This document shows, piece after piece, positions 56,466 through 64,000 of a DNA stretch of 64,000 nt (position 1 is its first letter; each line of letters opens with the position of its first letter). The position numbers were made by a program, and so were the translations under genes. Source of the stretch: Undibacterium sp. Jales W-56 (GTDB lineage Bacteria; Pseudomonadota; Gammaproteobacteria; Burkholderiales; Burkholderiaceae_D); contig NZ_JAJLQW010000001.1 of the NCBI RefSeq assembly GCF_025548535.1, forward strand, positions 1,178,001 to 1,242,000, read 5' to 3'. The notes beneath the pieces were generated by a model. The model had not been told where the DNA came from, made no database searches, and saw nothing but the letters and a program-made list of their open reading frames with translations.

Positions 56466-57740
56466 ATGCGTAGATTTTCTTGGAACCAGGTTCGCAACTT
56501 ATTTCAGTTTGCCAATCAACGCTTGCGTGAGGGGCGCTTACCCCAGGTAGCCGGTAGTTTAACGTTTACAACGGTATTGGCTTTGGTGCCGATCTTGACG
56601 ATTGCGTTGGCGATTTTTACCGCCTTCCCTTTGTTTAATACATTCAGGGCATCGCTGGAAGCGTATTTTATTAAGAGTCTGATGCCCAAAGACATTTCCA
56701 GCACGATACTCGGTTACCTCACGCAATTCACCACTAAAGCGACGCGGTTGTCGGCTGTCGGTGGCGTCGCCCTGATGGTGACGGCGGTAACCACGATGGC
56801 GATGATCGACAAATCCTTTAACCAGATCTGGCAGGTAAAGCGTACCAGGCCTTTAACCCAAAGAGTGCTGGTGTATTGGGCGATTGTGACGCTTGGCCCC
56901 TTGTTGATTGGCGTCTCGATCACGGTCACGTCTTATCTGTTCACCGCAACCAGCGGCGTGGTAGGAACTATGCCGTTCATAGGCGGTGTTTTTTATACTT
57001 TGATATCGGTATTTTTTACCACCATTGCTTTTACCTTGTTATATCTGGCAGTGCCGAACCGGATGGTAGATTGGCACGACGCGGCGTGGGGCGGCTTATT
57101 CGCAGCGCTTGCTTTCGAGATTGCAAAGCGTATTTTTGCGGTATTCGTGATTAAATTTCCGACCTATACCGTGGTGTATGGCGCTCTGGCTGCGGTACCG
57201 ATTTTCTTGGTGTGGATCTATTTGTCATGGCTGATTACCTTGATAGGCGCAGTCATTGCAGCCGCTTTGCCCGTCGTTAAATACGAGCGTTGGTGGCATA
57301 GCCCGGCGCCAGGCAGTGCGTTTATCGATGCCGTGGAAATTCTCAGGGTATTGTATGAGGCGCGCAATACCAGCGATGTTGCGGCAGTCGATGTTGCGAC
57401 TATACGGGTCAAGACAAGGTTTGGACTGGATGAGATTGATGGTTTGTTGCAGCAGATGCTGGAGGCGGGCTGGGTAGCGCGGGTTGCTTCCGAGTTGCCG
57501 CAAACGACGCGATTGGCCTGGTGGAAAAAACTTAATGAAGGGGCAGAACGCTGGATCATGGTAGCGAATCCCGAGTCATTCAAACTCTCTCATGTTTACC
57601 GGCTATTTGTTTTCAAGACGATTGCTCATAGTGCGCTGGCAATGCAGGTTGAGATGGTCATTGAGGCGGGGTTGGATCAAAGCTGGCAATCCTATTTTTC
57701 TGGCAATCGTCAAGAGATGAATCAAGTGATTGCCAGATAA
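56466..57740 (+). CDS. YihY-family inner-membrane protein
   Basis: YihY/virulence factor BrkB-family membrane protein of unproven function, formerly mis-named RNase BN. I use the ATG at 56466 (424 aa, MRRFSWNQVRNLFQFANQRL); alternatives at 56439 and 56394 are in frame and cannot be excluded. Six membrane helices in residues 25-265, with the family motifs QVAGSLTFTTVLALVPILTI, FNQIWQVKRTRPLTQRVLVY and WHDAAWGGLFAALAFEIAKR. The C-terminal 150 residues form a winged-helix-like cytoplasmic domain. A weak GTCGTG/CGCGAC hairpin follows at 57751-57771. Confidence 0.9.
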   Translation: MRRFSWNQVRNLFQFANQRLREGRLPQVAGSLTFTTVLALVPILTIALAIFTAFPLFNTFRASLEAYFIKSLMPKDISSTILGYLTQFTTKATRLSAVGGVALMVTAVTTMAMIDKSFNQIWQVKRTRPLTQRVLVYWAIVTLGPLLIGVSITVTSYLFTATSGVVGTMPFIGGVFYTLISVFFTTIAFTLLYLAVPNRMVDWHDAAWGGLFAALAFEIAKRIFAVFVIKFPTYTVVYGALAAVPIFLVWIYLSWLITLIGAVIAAALPVVKYERWWHSPAPGSAFIDAVEILRVLYEARNTSDVAAVDVATIRVKTRFGLDEIDGLLQQMLEAGWVARVASELPQTTRLAWWKKLNEGAERWIMVANPESFKLSHVYRLFVFKTIAHSALAMQVEMVIEAGLDQSWQSYFSGNRQEMNQVIAR

Positions 57741-57788
57741 GTTGTGCTCTGTCGTGATGAATCAGCGCGACGTGTAATTTCTTTAGCA

Positions 57789-57992
57789 GGACTGACGCAA
57801 AACGGTAAACCGCTTACCAGCGTTCACATTGAATCCGCTGACTGGATGCGGTTTTCAAAGGCATTTCGTGCCAACAGGCGCACCCGGCTTGCGGCTTCGT
57901 TTTAACATCAATACGTCATTGAGCCTTTCCTTTTGCTTTCCTCTGTGTCTCCGTGTCTTTGTGGTGAGAGATTTCGGTTTTTGCGTAAGTCC
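57789..57992 (-). mobile_element. MITE-like repeat, copy 4 (both terminal inverted repeats present)
   Basis: A 204-bp element. On the minus strand it starts GGACTTACGCAAAAAC and ends CCGTTTTGCGTCAGTCC, so the ends are inverted copies of GGACT(T/G)ACGCAAAA. Inside are TCTCTCACCACAAAGACACG, the core arms CCGCAAGCCGGGTGCG / CGCATCCAGTCAGCGG and inner hairpin GGCA-CGAAA-TGCC. No coding frame and no obvious target-site duplication. It lies between yihY and the end of the epsB gene, 15 nt from the epsB stop. Confidence 0.85.
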
Positions 57993-58006
57993 ATTTATTT
58001 AGTAAG

Positions 58007-59425
58007 CTAGTAGGCGTTTTTATCGCCAAACAGTACGCCTACCGTTCGCCACAGGATCACGATGTCCAGCCACACCGACCAGTGCTGGATGTAATACAAG
58101 TCCAGATCAACACGGCGCTGCATTTTTTCCAGGGTTTCGGTTTCGCCGCGGAAGCCATTTACTTGCGCCCAGCCTGTGATGCCCGGCTTGATTTTGTGCC
58201 GCAGCATATAGCCATGTACCAGCTTGCGGTACAGCTCGTTATGTTCAACTGCATGCGGCCTTGGCCCAACCAGGCTCATATTTCCGATCAGTACATTGAA
58301 TAACTGCGGCAATTCATCGATCGATGTACTCCGGATAAAACGACCAAAACGGGTGACACGCTGATCTCTCTGGGTTGCCTGAATGACCGGCCCTTCCGAG
58401 TTGTGGTCTTTCATGCTGCGGAATTTGTAGATGTTGATCGGTTTGCCCGCAACACCATAGCGTTTTTGTTTAAAGAAAATAGGACCGGGTGAACTTAGTT
58501 TTACTCCGATGGCGATTGTTAATAATAAAGGCGATAGCAGGATTAAACCAAAACTGGCGCCGATCAAATCTAAAATACGTTTTGGTAGCGCTGCTAAACC
58601 GATAAACGGTGTTTCCGTTGATGCCAGCACCGGCTTGCCCGCCATTTCACGGAGTTGTATTCCCGGCATGCCAAAGATCAGTGATTCCGGGACGAAATAA
58701 GTTGATATTGTGCTGTCCTGCAGAACAGCGATAATCTCAGCAAGTTCCGCTGGTTCTTCGGTATTAAGACCAATGAAAACCACGTCCACCGTCAGGCGCC
58801 CCGTTTTCGGGTCAACTAACCATTCCGTCACGTCTTCAAGCCCTCCTAACCGGGTGAGGCCGCTAGGTGGCCTGGAGTCGTTGCGGTTGTCGAAAAAGCC
58901 GACGACATCAATGGCGGCTAACGGCGTTCTGCGCAATGACTCAACCAGATCCGCACACGCAGAATTAGACCAGATTAAAACCGCTTTACGGCGTCTCACT
59001 GGGTTGGAATAAAAAAGGGCGCCGAACAAACGGATGCTGGCAGCAGTCAGCATCAACGATGCCGGCGTGATCACCAGCCAGGTCAGCATTACCACACGAG
59101 ACAGGCGCTCGGTGCTCTTGTCGGCGTAGGCACTGATTAATACCAAAGTAAAGACAACTAACCAGCGGATAGCCAGGGTAGGAATGAGTGAAAAAAAACG
59201 ACGGTCTTGCAGAGAGTTGAGCAATCTGTGACTGGAAAACGCGATGATGCTGGCCAGTCCCGCAATAAATATACGTAAGCCGAATATATCGAGATCGGTA
59301 TTGCCGTAATAATCAATGATGGCGACTAAGGTGACTGTTACCGCGAGACCAAAAGCGATTCCCACCAGCGCTGTCACGATTTGCGATGGTTGTGTGCCTC
59401 GACCGTGAGAAACATGGCCCATCAT
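58007..59425 (-). CDS. epsB: EpsB-like undecaprenyl-phosphate glucose phosphotransferase
   Basis: A 472-residue initiating glycosyltransferase. Residues 1-150 hold four to five membrane helices, then a CoA-binding-like fold, and at about 280-472 the bacterial sugar-transferase domain. Catalytic features: KRILDLIGASFGLILLSP, SSPGPIFFKQKRYG, YKFRSM, RFGRFIRSTSIDELPQLFNV, and MSLVGPRPHAVEHN. It moves glucose-1-P (probably) to undecaprenyl phosphate, the first step of exopolysaccharide assembly. It reads away from epsE, downstream of the GT2 gene on the same strand. Confidence 0.92.
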   Translation of the reverse strand: MMGHVSHGRGTQPSQIVTALVGIAFGLAVTVTLVAIIDYYGNTDLDIFGLRIFIAGLASIIAFSSHRLLNSLQDRRFFSLIPTLAIRWLVVFTLVLISAYADKSTERLSRVVMLTWLVITPASLMLTAASIRLFGALFYSNPVRRRKAVLIWSNSACADLVESLRRTPLAAIDVVGFFDNRNDSRPPSGLTRLGGLEDVTEWLVDPKTGRLTVDVVFIGLNTEEPAELAEIIAVLQDSTISTYFVPESLIFGMPGIQLREMAGKPVLASTETPFIGLAALPKRILDLIGASFGLILLSPLLLTIAIGVKLSSPGPIFFKQKRYGVAGKPINIYKFRSMKDHNSEGPVIQATQRDQRVTRFGRFIRSTSIDELPQLFNVLIGNMSLVGPRPHAVEHNELYRKLVHGYMLRHKIKPGITGWAQVNGFRGETETLEKMQRRVDLDLYYIQHWSVWLDIVILWRTVGVLFGDKNAY

Positions 59426-59474
59426 AAAATCGGTTCCTTGCTTGCAGTCCAGAGTATGAATTGCCCAGTCTTGA

Positions 59475-60437
59475 TCAAGATCGATTTCCTTTAAAGAACA
59501 AGGCTTTAATTTGTCCTAATTGCCATTGGTGCAGATGCTGGCGAAATTCCAGATTGTCGTAACGCGGCGCACCTTTCAGCGCGGCACCGAGATAGCCGGC
59601 CATAATCAGGATGCCGCCAATCACAAACGGTTTTTCGCGCATACGAAAAACACTCGACGCCAGTGCATAGAGCGGGTGGTAACCCATGAACCAGATACCG
59701 CGTCCCCATCGGAGGCGACCGCGATATACGTTCTTATCTGATGAACCCATCAGGCGATGATGCATCAGTATGGCATCCGGATGATAAAAACTCATGGTTG
59801 ACCAGCCCTTCATTCGTGCTGAATGAACGTCTATGCCATCCCACATTACTTCTTCAACGAAGCCGCCAATTTCTTCAAAAGCATTACGCCGATAGAGTTT
59901 GAATTGTCCTGCAACATGCTCATCGATAATGAATTCTTCTATCTTTCGACCTGCTTCTTCGCGATACACTTTTCCTGACACTGCCGCAAGCTTGTTGTTT
60001 TCCTCAAACTTGCCGAACATCATTTCAAGATAGTGCGGGCCAAACGACATATCGCCGTCCAGCTTGGCGATATATTGATAATCGCTGTGCTGTATCTGAC
60101 TGACGCCATATTTGAACGCGGCAACTACGCCGCCGCCGACTTTGCGAAAGCCGCGATCGGGTCTTTGTACTAGACGGATGAAATTATATTTTTCGGCATA
60201 GGTTTTGACGATCTCCGCAGTTGCGTCGCGTGAGCCATCGTCTACAATTACCCATTCAACAGGTCTTACCGTTTGCTTTACCATCGAGTCCAATGTGCGC
60301 TGGATCAGGTCAGCCTCATCACGAACCGGCGCGATGACGACTAATGGCACGACGCGTACAGGGTAGTCCGGCGCATGGGGAACTTGAATGGCTGCTGGTG
60401 ATATTGTAAATTCGGATTGTGTTAGCGGATGCGCCAT
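59475..60437 (-). CDS. family 2 glycosyltransferase of the eps cluster
   Basis: A 320-residue GT-A enzyme. The nucleotide-binding motif is VIVDDGSRDAT (about 63-73), and the metal-binding DxD is KLDGDMS (Asp-126/Asp-128). Acceptor-side features are EIGGFVEEVMWDGID and a C-terminal membrane-associated stretch near MGYHPLYALASSVFRM. It should add a sugar to the lipid-linked exopolysaccharide repeat. It precedes epsB (49 nt) and is divergent from epsE. Confidence 0.88.
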   Translation of the reverse strand: MAHPLTQSEFTISPAAIQVPHAPDYPVRVVPLVVIAPVRDEADLIQRTLDSMVKQTVRPVEWVIVDDGSRDATAEIVKTYAEKYNFIRLVQRPDRGFRKVGGGVVAAFKYGVSQIQHSDYQYIAKLDGDMSFGPHYLEMMFGKFEENNKLAAVSGKVYREEAGRKIEEFIIDEHVAGQFKLYRRNAFEEIGGFVEEVMWDGIDVHSARMKGWSTMSFYHPDAILMHHRLMGSSDKNVYRGRLRWGRGIWFMGYHPLYALASSVFRMREKPFVIGGILIMAGYLGAALKGAPRYDNLEFRQHLHQWQLGQIKALFFKGNRS

Positions 60438-60701
60438 GCGGATACCTTTGTGTTCTCGAATGAAACCTGATCGGTCGGATCTCTTTGTGCAAACGAGAAA
60501 GTTTTTCTCATGTTAACTTAGTTTGCATAGAATCAACAATCAATCAAAAGTTAATTATTGTTATCAAATTTGCCGGTGCATCGTGTCATGCCTGGGCTGA
60601 TATTACTTTGTGGCTCAGCTTGCCTTCATGACAAAAATTTGCATCTTCTTTTATTATTGCAAGATAGAATTGAGTACTTTCATTGCAGAGCATTCATTTA
60701 G
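60438..60701. promoter_or_regulatory. shared promoter region of the two divergent eps arms
   Basis: A 264-nt AT-rich gap between the GT2 gene and epsE. ACAATCAATC and GATTGATTGT-like (ACAAT ... ATTGT) halves lie at about 60537-60561. I could not identify a -24/-12 sigma-54 pair or a well-spaced -35/-10 pair; TTGCAT (60639) and TAGAAT (60665) are 20 nt apart. Regulation probably lies here but the exact site is not supported. Confidence 0.35.
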
Positions 60702-61649
60702 ATGAGTTTTTCACTTTTTCGCCAGATCAATTACCTTCAATTAGTCCAGACATTAACCTGTTTGCTGCTTGTCTGTCTGTGTTTGCCTGCGCATGCGCAG
60801 CTTACTTCCCCATTAAGCTTGAAATCCCCTGAGCAGATCTCACCTGAGAACGCAACTAAAGCTAAAGCCATTGCGACCGAGTCAATGCAAGTCAGCGACG
60901 GCGCCATCTCCGCGCGCGAAGTCATTGGCGAAGGCGATCAGCTGCTGGTTACGGTATTCGGCCAGCCCGATCTGACCGCCGACGTCACTGTCGGCGAGAG
61001 CGGCGTGATTACCTTGCCTTTGGTTGGCGTCATCGACACAAAAGGAAAAACTGCAACAGAAATTGCCGCCTTGTTCGCCAGCAGACTGGAGCAGGGACAA
61101 TATGTACGGAATCCGAAAGTAGTAATTAAAGTATTGCAGCAGCTCAGTCGTACTTTCTCTGTATTAGGTGAAGTACAACGGCCTGGGCGTTATCCCTTGC
61201 CTAGCCAGCTGAGTCTGCTGGATGCACTGAGCCTGGCTGGTGGATTGAATGGCCGGGCTGACAGGGGGGTTAGTGTGATACGTCGAGGCCAAGGACAAAC
61301 GGGCACTGAAACGATCGACTATATTCCCTTGAGAATTGATCCGCAGACCAAACAGACGCCAGACAAGCTGAACCAAAAAATTTTACCAAACGATGTCTTA
61401 TTTGTCTCTGCGCAGAAGACTTTTTATATTTACGGTGAAGTCAGAAAGCCGGGTAATTACCCGATCGAAGAAGATTTGACTGTGATGCGCATCTTGTCGA
61501 TAGGCGGCGGTGTTACCGAACGGGGATCAACCCGGCGTATGACGATCTATCGCAAAACAGAAGATGGCGGAATAAAAGAAATTCCTGCAAAAATTACCGA
61601 TCAGGTGCTGCCAGGTGATGTGCTATTCGTCAATGAACGTCTGTTTTAA
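60702..61649 (+). CDS. epsE: EpsE-like polysaccharide export outer-membrane protein (Wza/BexD family)
   Basis: A 315-residue periplasmic/outer-membrane protein with signal peptide ending LPAHAQL. The Poly_export domain (about 65-150) is GEGDQLLVTVFGQPDLTADV and VGESGVITLPLVGVIDTKGK. Two SLBB domains follow (RTFSVLGEVQRPGRYPLPSQ and KTFYIYGEVRKPGNYPIEED). There is no lipobox, unlike Wza. It forms the secretin-like exit for the exopolysaccharide. epsF starts 12 nt later. Confidence 0.93.
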   Translation: MSFSLFRQINYLQLVQTLTCLLLVCLCLPAHAQLTSPLSLKSPEQISPENATKAKAIATESMQVSDGAISAREVIGEGDQLLVTVFGQPDLTADVTVGESGVITLPLVGVIDTKGKTATEIAALFASRLEQGQYVRNPKVVIKVLQQLSRTFSVLGEVQRPGRYPLPSQLSLLDALSLAGGLNGRADRGVSVIRRGQGQTGTETIDYIPLRIDPQTKQTPDKLNQKILPNDVLFVSAQKTFYIYGEVRKPGNYPIEEDLTVMRILSIGGGVTERGSTRRMTIYRKTEDGGIKEIPAKITDQVLPGDVLFVNERLF

Positions 61650-61661
61650 AGTGGCTGGACC

Positions 61662-63110
61662 ATGAAGCAAAATTTGCCCGGCGATTTATTACTTTCTTTT
61701 GCCCAGGTCGGCGCGATGCTGCGCGCCCGCCGCGGACTCATTACCGCCATTGTGATACTGGCGGTCGCGGTTGCGGCGATAGCCAGCCTGCTCTTACCAA
61801 AAACCTATATTGCATCTGCTGACCTTTATATCGATTACAGAATCAATGATCCTATCGGAGGACGTCAATTTCACCCTATGCAGGATGAGAGTTATCTGCA
61901 GACCCAATTTGATGTGATCAAGAGCGTCCAGGTTGCTGAACGCGTGATCGCCCTATTGAAACTGGAAGAGAGCGCTACAGGACAGCGTTATATCAAAAAA
62001 TACGGACAGCAGCGCGGCTTGCGCGCCTTGGCGGAAGATATCGTGAAAAATATAGAGGTCACGCCGCATAAAAGTAGCCGGGTCGTTGAACTCGAGTACG
62101 CCTCCGGTGATCCTCAGCATGCCAAGGACGTTGTGAATGCCGTCGTCAAATCGTATATGGATTTGTCGCTGGAAATGATGAATGCCCCGGCACGTGCCAG
62201 ACGCGATCAATACAATGCCCAGCTAGAAAGCATGAGTCGCCAGATGGATGAGCTGCAAAAAAAACTGACGACTTATCAGCAAGAGCATCAGATTATCGAT
62301 ACGGATGAGCGCCTGGATCTGGATTCCAAGCAAATGGGTAATTTGAGTGCCAAACTGGTCGATGTCCAACTGGCAAGAATCGAAGCGCAGACGAAACGAC
62401 AATTACTTGAACGCTTGATGCGTAATGGCAATCGCGGCGCCGATATTCCTGAGATTGCCGGGATCGGCAATATATCCGGCTTGAAAGCGAGTATCAGCAC
62501 GCTGGAGATGCAATTGGCGAATGCCAGGACTTCCCTGGGGGCCAGGCATCCACGTTATATCGCGATCGAAGCGGAAATCAAGACCTTGAACGAACGCCTG
62601 CAAAAAGAATCGGCTACCGCAGTGGATGCGTTGAAATCGAATGAATACCGGTTTATACAGGAAGAGAAAGTCATAGAGGGAAATCTTGCCGGATATCAAA
62701 AACGAACATTGGAAAACAAGCAACATAGAGATGTCATCAGTTCCTATCAGCGTCAGCTCGACAGCGTGCAGAAAATCTATAACGCTGCCATCCAAAAATT
62801 TGATGAGCTACTGATGACGAGTAATGTCGTGATTTCAAATGCCACCGTCATGCGGTGGGCCGAATTGCCCGAGCGCCAGTCCAAACCGCTTTTGCGGAAT
62901 AATTTAATTTTCGGCCTGATTGCCGGCGTCCTGCTTGGATTCGGCGTCGCATTTTTATTGGAATTATCGCAACGCAAGGTTCGCTGCGTGGATGACTTGG
63001 TAAGAGAGTTTGATGTTCCCGTGTTAGCCAAAATCGGTTTTGCAGAGAAACTATTTGATCAACCGGTGACGTCACAAAATAACGATAAATTAAGAGGCTT
63101 TCATGGATAA
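61662..63110 (+). CDS. epsF: EpsF-like chain-length determinant protein (Wzz/GumC family)
   Basis: A 482-residue co-polymerase. Membrane helix 1 is at about 28-48 (GLITAIVILAVAVAAIASLL) and helix 2 at about 420-440 (NLIFGLIAGVLLGFGVAFLL). Between them is a long periplasmic coiled coil (about 180-390, SMSRQMDELQKKLTTYQQEH). The cytoplasmic tail is short and basic. The kinase is a separate protein, encoded by epsG with an 8-nt overlap. It sets polymer length and bridges to the EpsE exit. Confidence 0.92.
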   Translation: MKQNLPGDLLLSFAQVGAMLRARRGLITAIVILAVAVAAIASLLLPKTYIASADLYIDYRINDPIGGRQFHPMQDESYLQTQFDVIKSVQVAERVIALLKLEESATGQRYIKKYGQQRGLRALAEDIVKNIEVTPHKSSRVVELEYASGDPQHAKDVVNAVVKSYMDLSLEMMNAPARARRDQYNAQLESMSRQMDELQKKLTTYQQEHQIIDTDERLDLDSKQMGNLSAKLVDVQLARIEAQTKRQLLERLMRNGNRGADIPEIAGIGNISGLKASISTLEMQLANARTSLGARHPRYIAIEAEIKTLNERLQKESATAVDALKSNEYRFIQEEKVIEGNLAGYQKRTLENKQHRDVISSYQRQLDSVQKIYNAAIQKFDELLMTSNVVISNATVMRWAELPERQSKPLLRNNLIFGLIAGVLLGFGVAFLLELSQRKVRCVDDLVREFDVPVLAKIGFAEKLFDQPVTSQNNDKLRGFHG

Positions 63111-64000
63111 ATATCCGTCAGAGCATTTGACCGCAGTGGCTGCACAAGACGAGGGTGTTGCGATACCCAAAATTGGTCGTTTAGGCGAATTGTTTCTTGA
63201 AAAGGGCTTGCTCACTAAAGCGCAAATAGAGCAAATCGCCCGTACTCAAATAGAAAAAAATCTCCGGTTTGGCGATGCGGCGCTCTCCTTGGGATTGTTG
63301 ACGCAAATGCAGCTTGATCAGGCATTGGGTGAGCAGTTCGGTTATGCCTCGAAAGATTTGCTGACCGGTAAGGCGCATGCCTCGCTCAAAATATTGCATT
63401 ACCCATTTTGCCTGGAGGCGGAAGAAATCCGCCGCCTGCGTAGCGAGCTTTTGCTGAAATTTGAACATCAAGACAAAATTAAAGTGGCGATTGTTAGTCC
63501 TGCCCAGGGCGAGGGAAAGAGTTATACGACGGCCAGTCTCGCCATCGCATTCTCTCAATTAGGCAGGCGAACTTTGTTGATCGATGCTGACTTGCGGAAT
63601 TCAGCGCAAGAGGGCTATTTTAGCCTGGACCGTCCGGATGGCTTGTCTTCGGTGCTGGCTGGCCGTATCACAGCCGAGAGCGCGATCATTAAACTGATGC
63701 CGAATTTACATATTCTGCCGGCAGGTCCGAAACCACCCAATCCGCTCGAAATAGTGCGTACACCGAATCTCCAGAATGTGCTCGCCACTTGTTGGGATCA
63801 ATTCGATGCCTTTATCGTTGATACGCATGCGGCATCACTGGCATCTGATGCACAAATCGTCGCCTATCAACTGGGTGCGGCACTGGTGCTGGCAAAAAAA
63901 GACAAGACGCAACTTGATTTACTCAAGCAAACCATGACGGATCTTCAGGTTGCCGGTGTCAAGATACTCGGCACCGTGTACAACCAGTCTGAAGATGACC
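63103..64000 (+). CDS. epsG: EpsG-like tyrosine autokinase of the chain-length complex (3' end beyond window)
   Basis: The ATG at 63103 overlaps epsF by 8 nt and the frame stays open to base 64000 (299 residues visible). An N-terminal MshEN/GSPII_E-type domain (about 26-85, GRLGELFLEKGLLTKAQIEQ) precedes a BY-kinase domain. Walker A is SPAQGEGKSYTTASLA (about 135-150), Walker A' TLLIDADLRNS and Walker B FIVDTHA. It would phosphorylate C-terminal tyrosines and control EpsF. In related genomes this gene leads into exosortase (epsH), which I expect just downstream. Confidence 0.92.
   Translation, partial: MDKYPSEHLTAVAAQDEGVAIPKIGRLGELFLEKGLLTKAQIEQIARTQIEKNLRFGDAALSLGLLTQMQLDQALGEQFGYASKDLLTGKAHASLKILHYPFCLEAEEIRRLRSELLLKFEHQDKIKVAIVSPAQGEGKSYTTASLAIAFSQLGRRTLLIDADLRNSAQEGYFSLDRPDGLSSVLAGRITAESAIIKLMPNLHILPAGPKPPNPLEIVRTPNLQNVLATCWDQFDAFIVDTHAASLASDAQIVAYQLGAALVLAKKDKTQLDLLKQTMTDLQVAGVKILGTVYNQSEDD

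Overview
The window looks like chromosomal DNA of a motile, Gram-negative betaproteobacterium of the order Burkholderiales, most like Oxalobacteraceae (family suggested by gene content and order, genus not resolvable). The reasons are the polar-type flagellar order flhB-flhA-flhF-flhG-fliA-motC-motD next to cheB/cheY/cheZ, the flgMN/flgA block divergent from flgBCDEFGHIJ-KL, a single-chain PurL, and a methanolan-type eps cluster with a PEP-CTERM protein. Base composition is moderate and even, with more AT-rich intergenic stretches around 42.6-44.0 kb and 50.9-51.7 kb.

Layout. 1-3137: end of cheB, then cheY, cheZ and an EAL-HDOD protein, closed by a strong terminator. 3435-11061: flhB, flhA, flhF, flhG, fliA, motC, motD in a tightly overlapping run (export gate, placement GTPase/ATPase pair, sigma-28, second stator pair). 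11047-12643 (minus): flgN, flgM (with a near-perfect sigma-28 promoter) and flgA. 12826-23494: flgB to flgL, interrupted between flgJ and flgK by a small repeat element and a second sigma-28 promoter. 23613-31011: amidase, ArnT-like glycosyltransferase and purL. 31398-35081 (minus): selO-msrB-yciB-bolA-ppiC. 35367-38238: SDR-MFS operon divergent from a TetR regulator, with face-to-face promoters and a palindromic operator candidate. 38312-42305 (minus): MsbA-like ABC exporter and a DUF885 protein. 42377-44430: repeat element, a PEP-CTERM protein gene behind a sigma-54-type promoter, a decayed insertion-sequence fragment and an SMR transporter. 44509-50928 (minus): TonB receptor followed by a potDABC-like polyamine uptake operon. 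51658-57740: chemoreceptor, DUF4124 protein, FAD oxidase, DUF2069, WrbA and YihY. 57789-64000: repeat element, then eps genes (epsB and a GT2 gene to the left; epsE, epsF and epsG to the right, the last running off the window).

How the parts work together. The first 23.5 kb is a near-complete chemotaxis output plus hook/basal-body and export-gate set. The chemoreceptor at 51.7 kb carries a C-terminal pentapeptide that would dock CheR/CheB. The eps genes should build and export an exopolysaccharide. In related genomes this machinery accompanies an exosortase that sorts PEP-CTERM proteins such as the one at 42.9 kb, and I expect the exosortase gene beyond position 64000.

The least expected items are: (i) a four-copy, about 205-bp MITE-like repeat with terminal inverted repeats GGACT(T/G)ACGCAAAA and a core hairpin, always intergenic; (ii) a FlhG whose P-loop has lost its glycines and signature lysine; (iii) a sigma-54 promoter plus upstream inverted repeat in front of the PEP-CTERM gene; (iv) a nested inverted-repeat element after purL; (v) a sequence module shared by FlgK and FlgL. 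No rRNA, tRNA, CRISPR array or intact insertion sequence was found.
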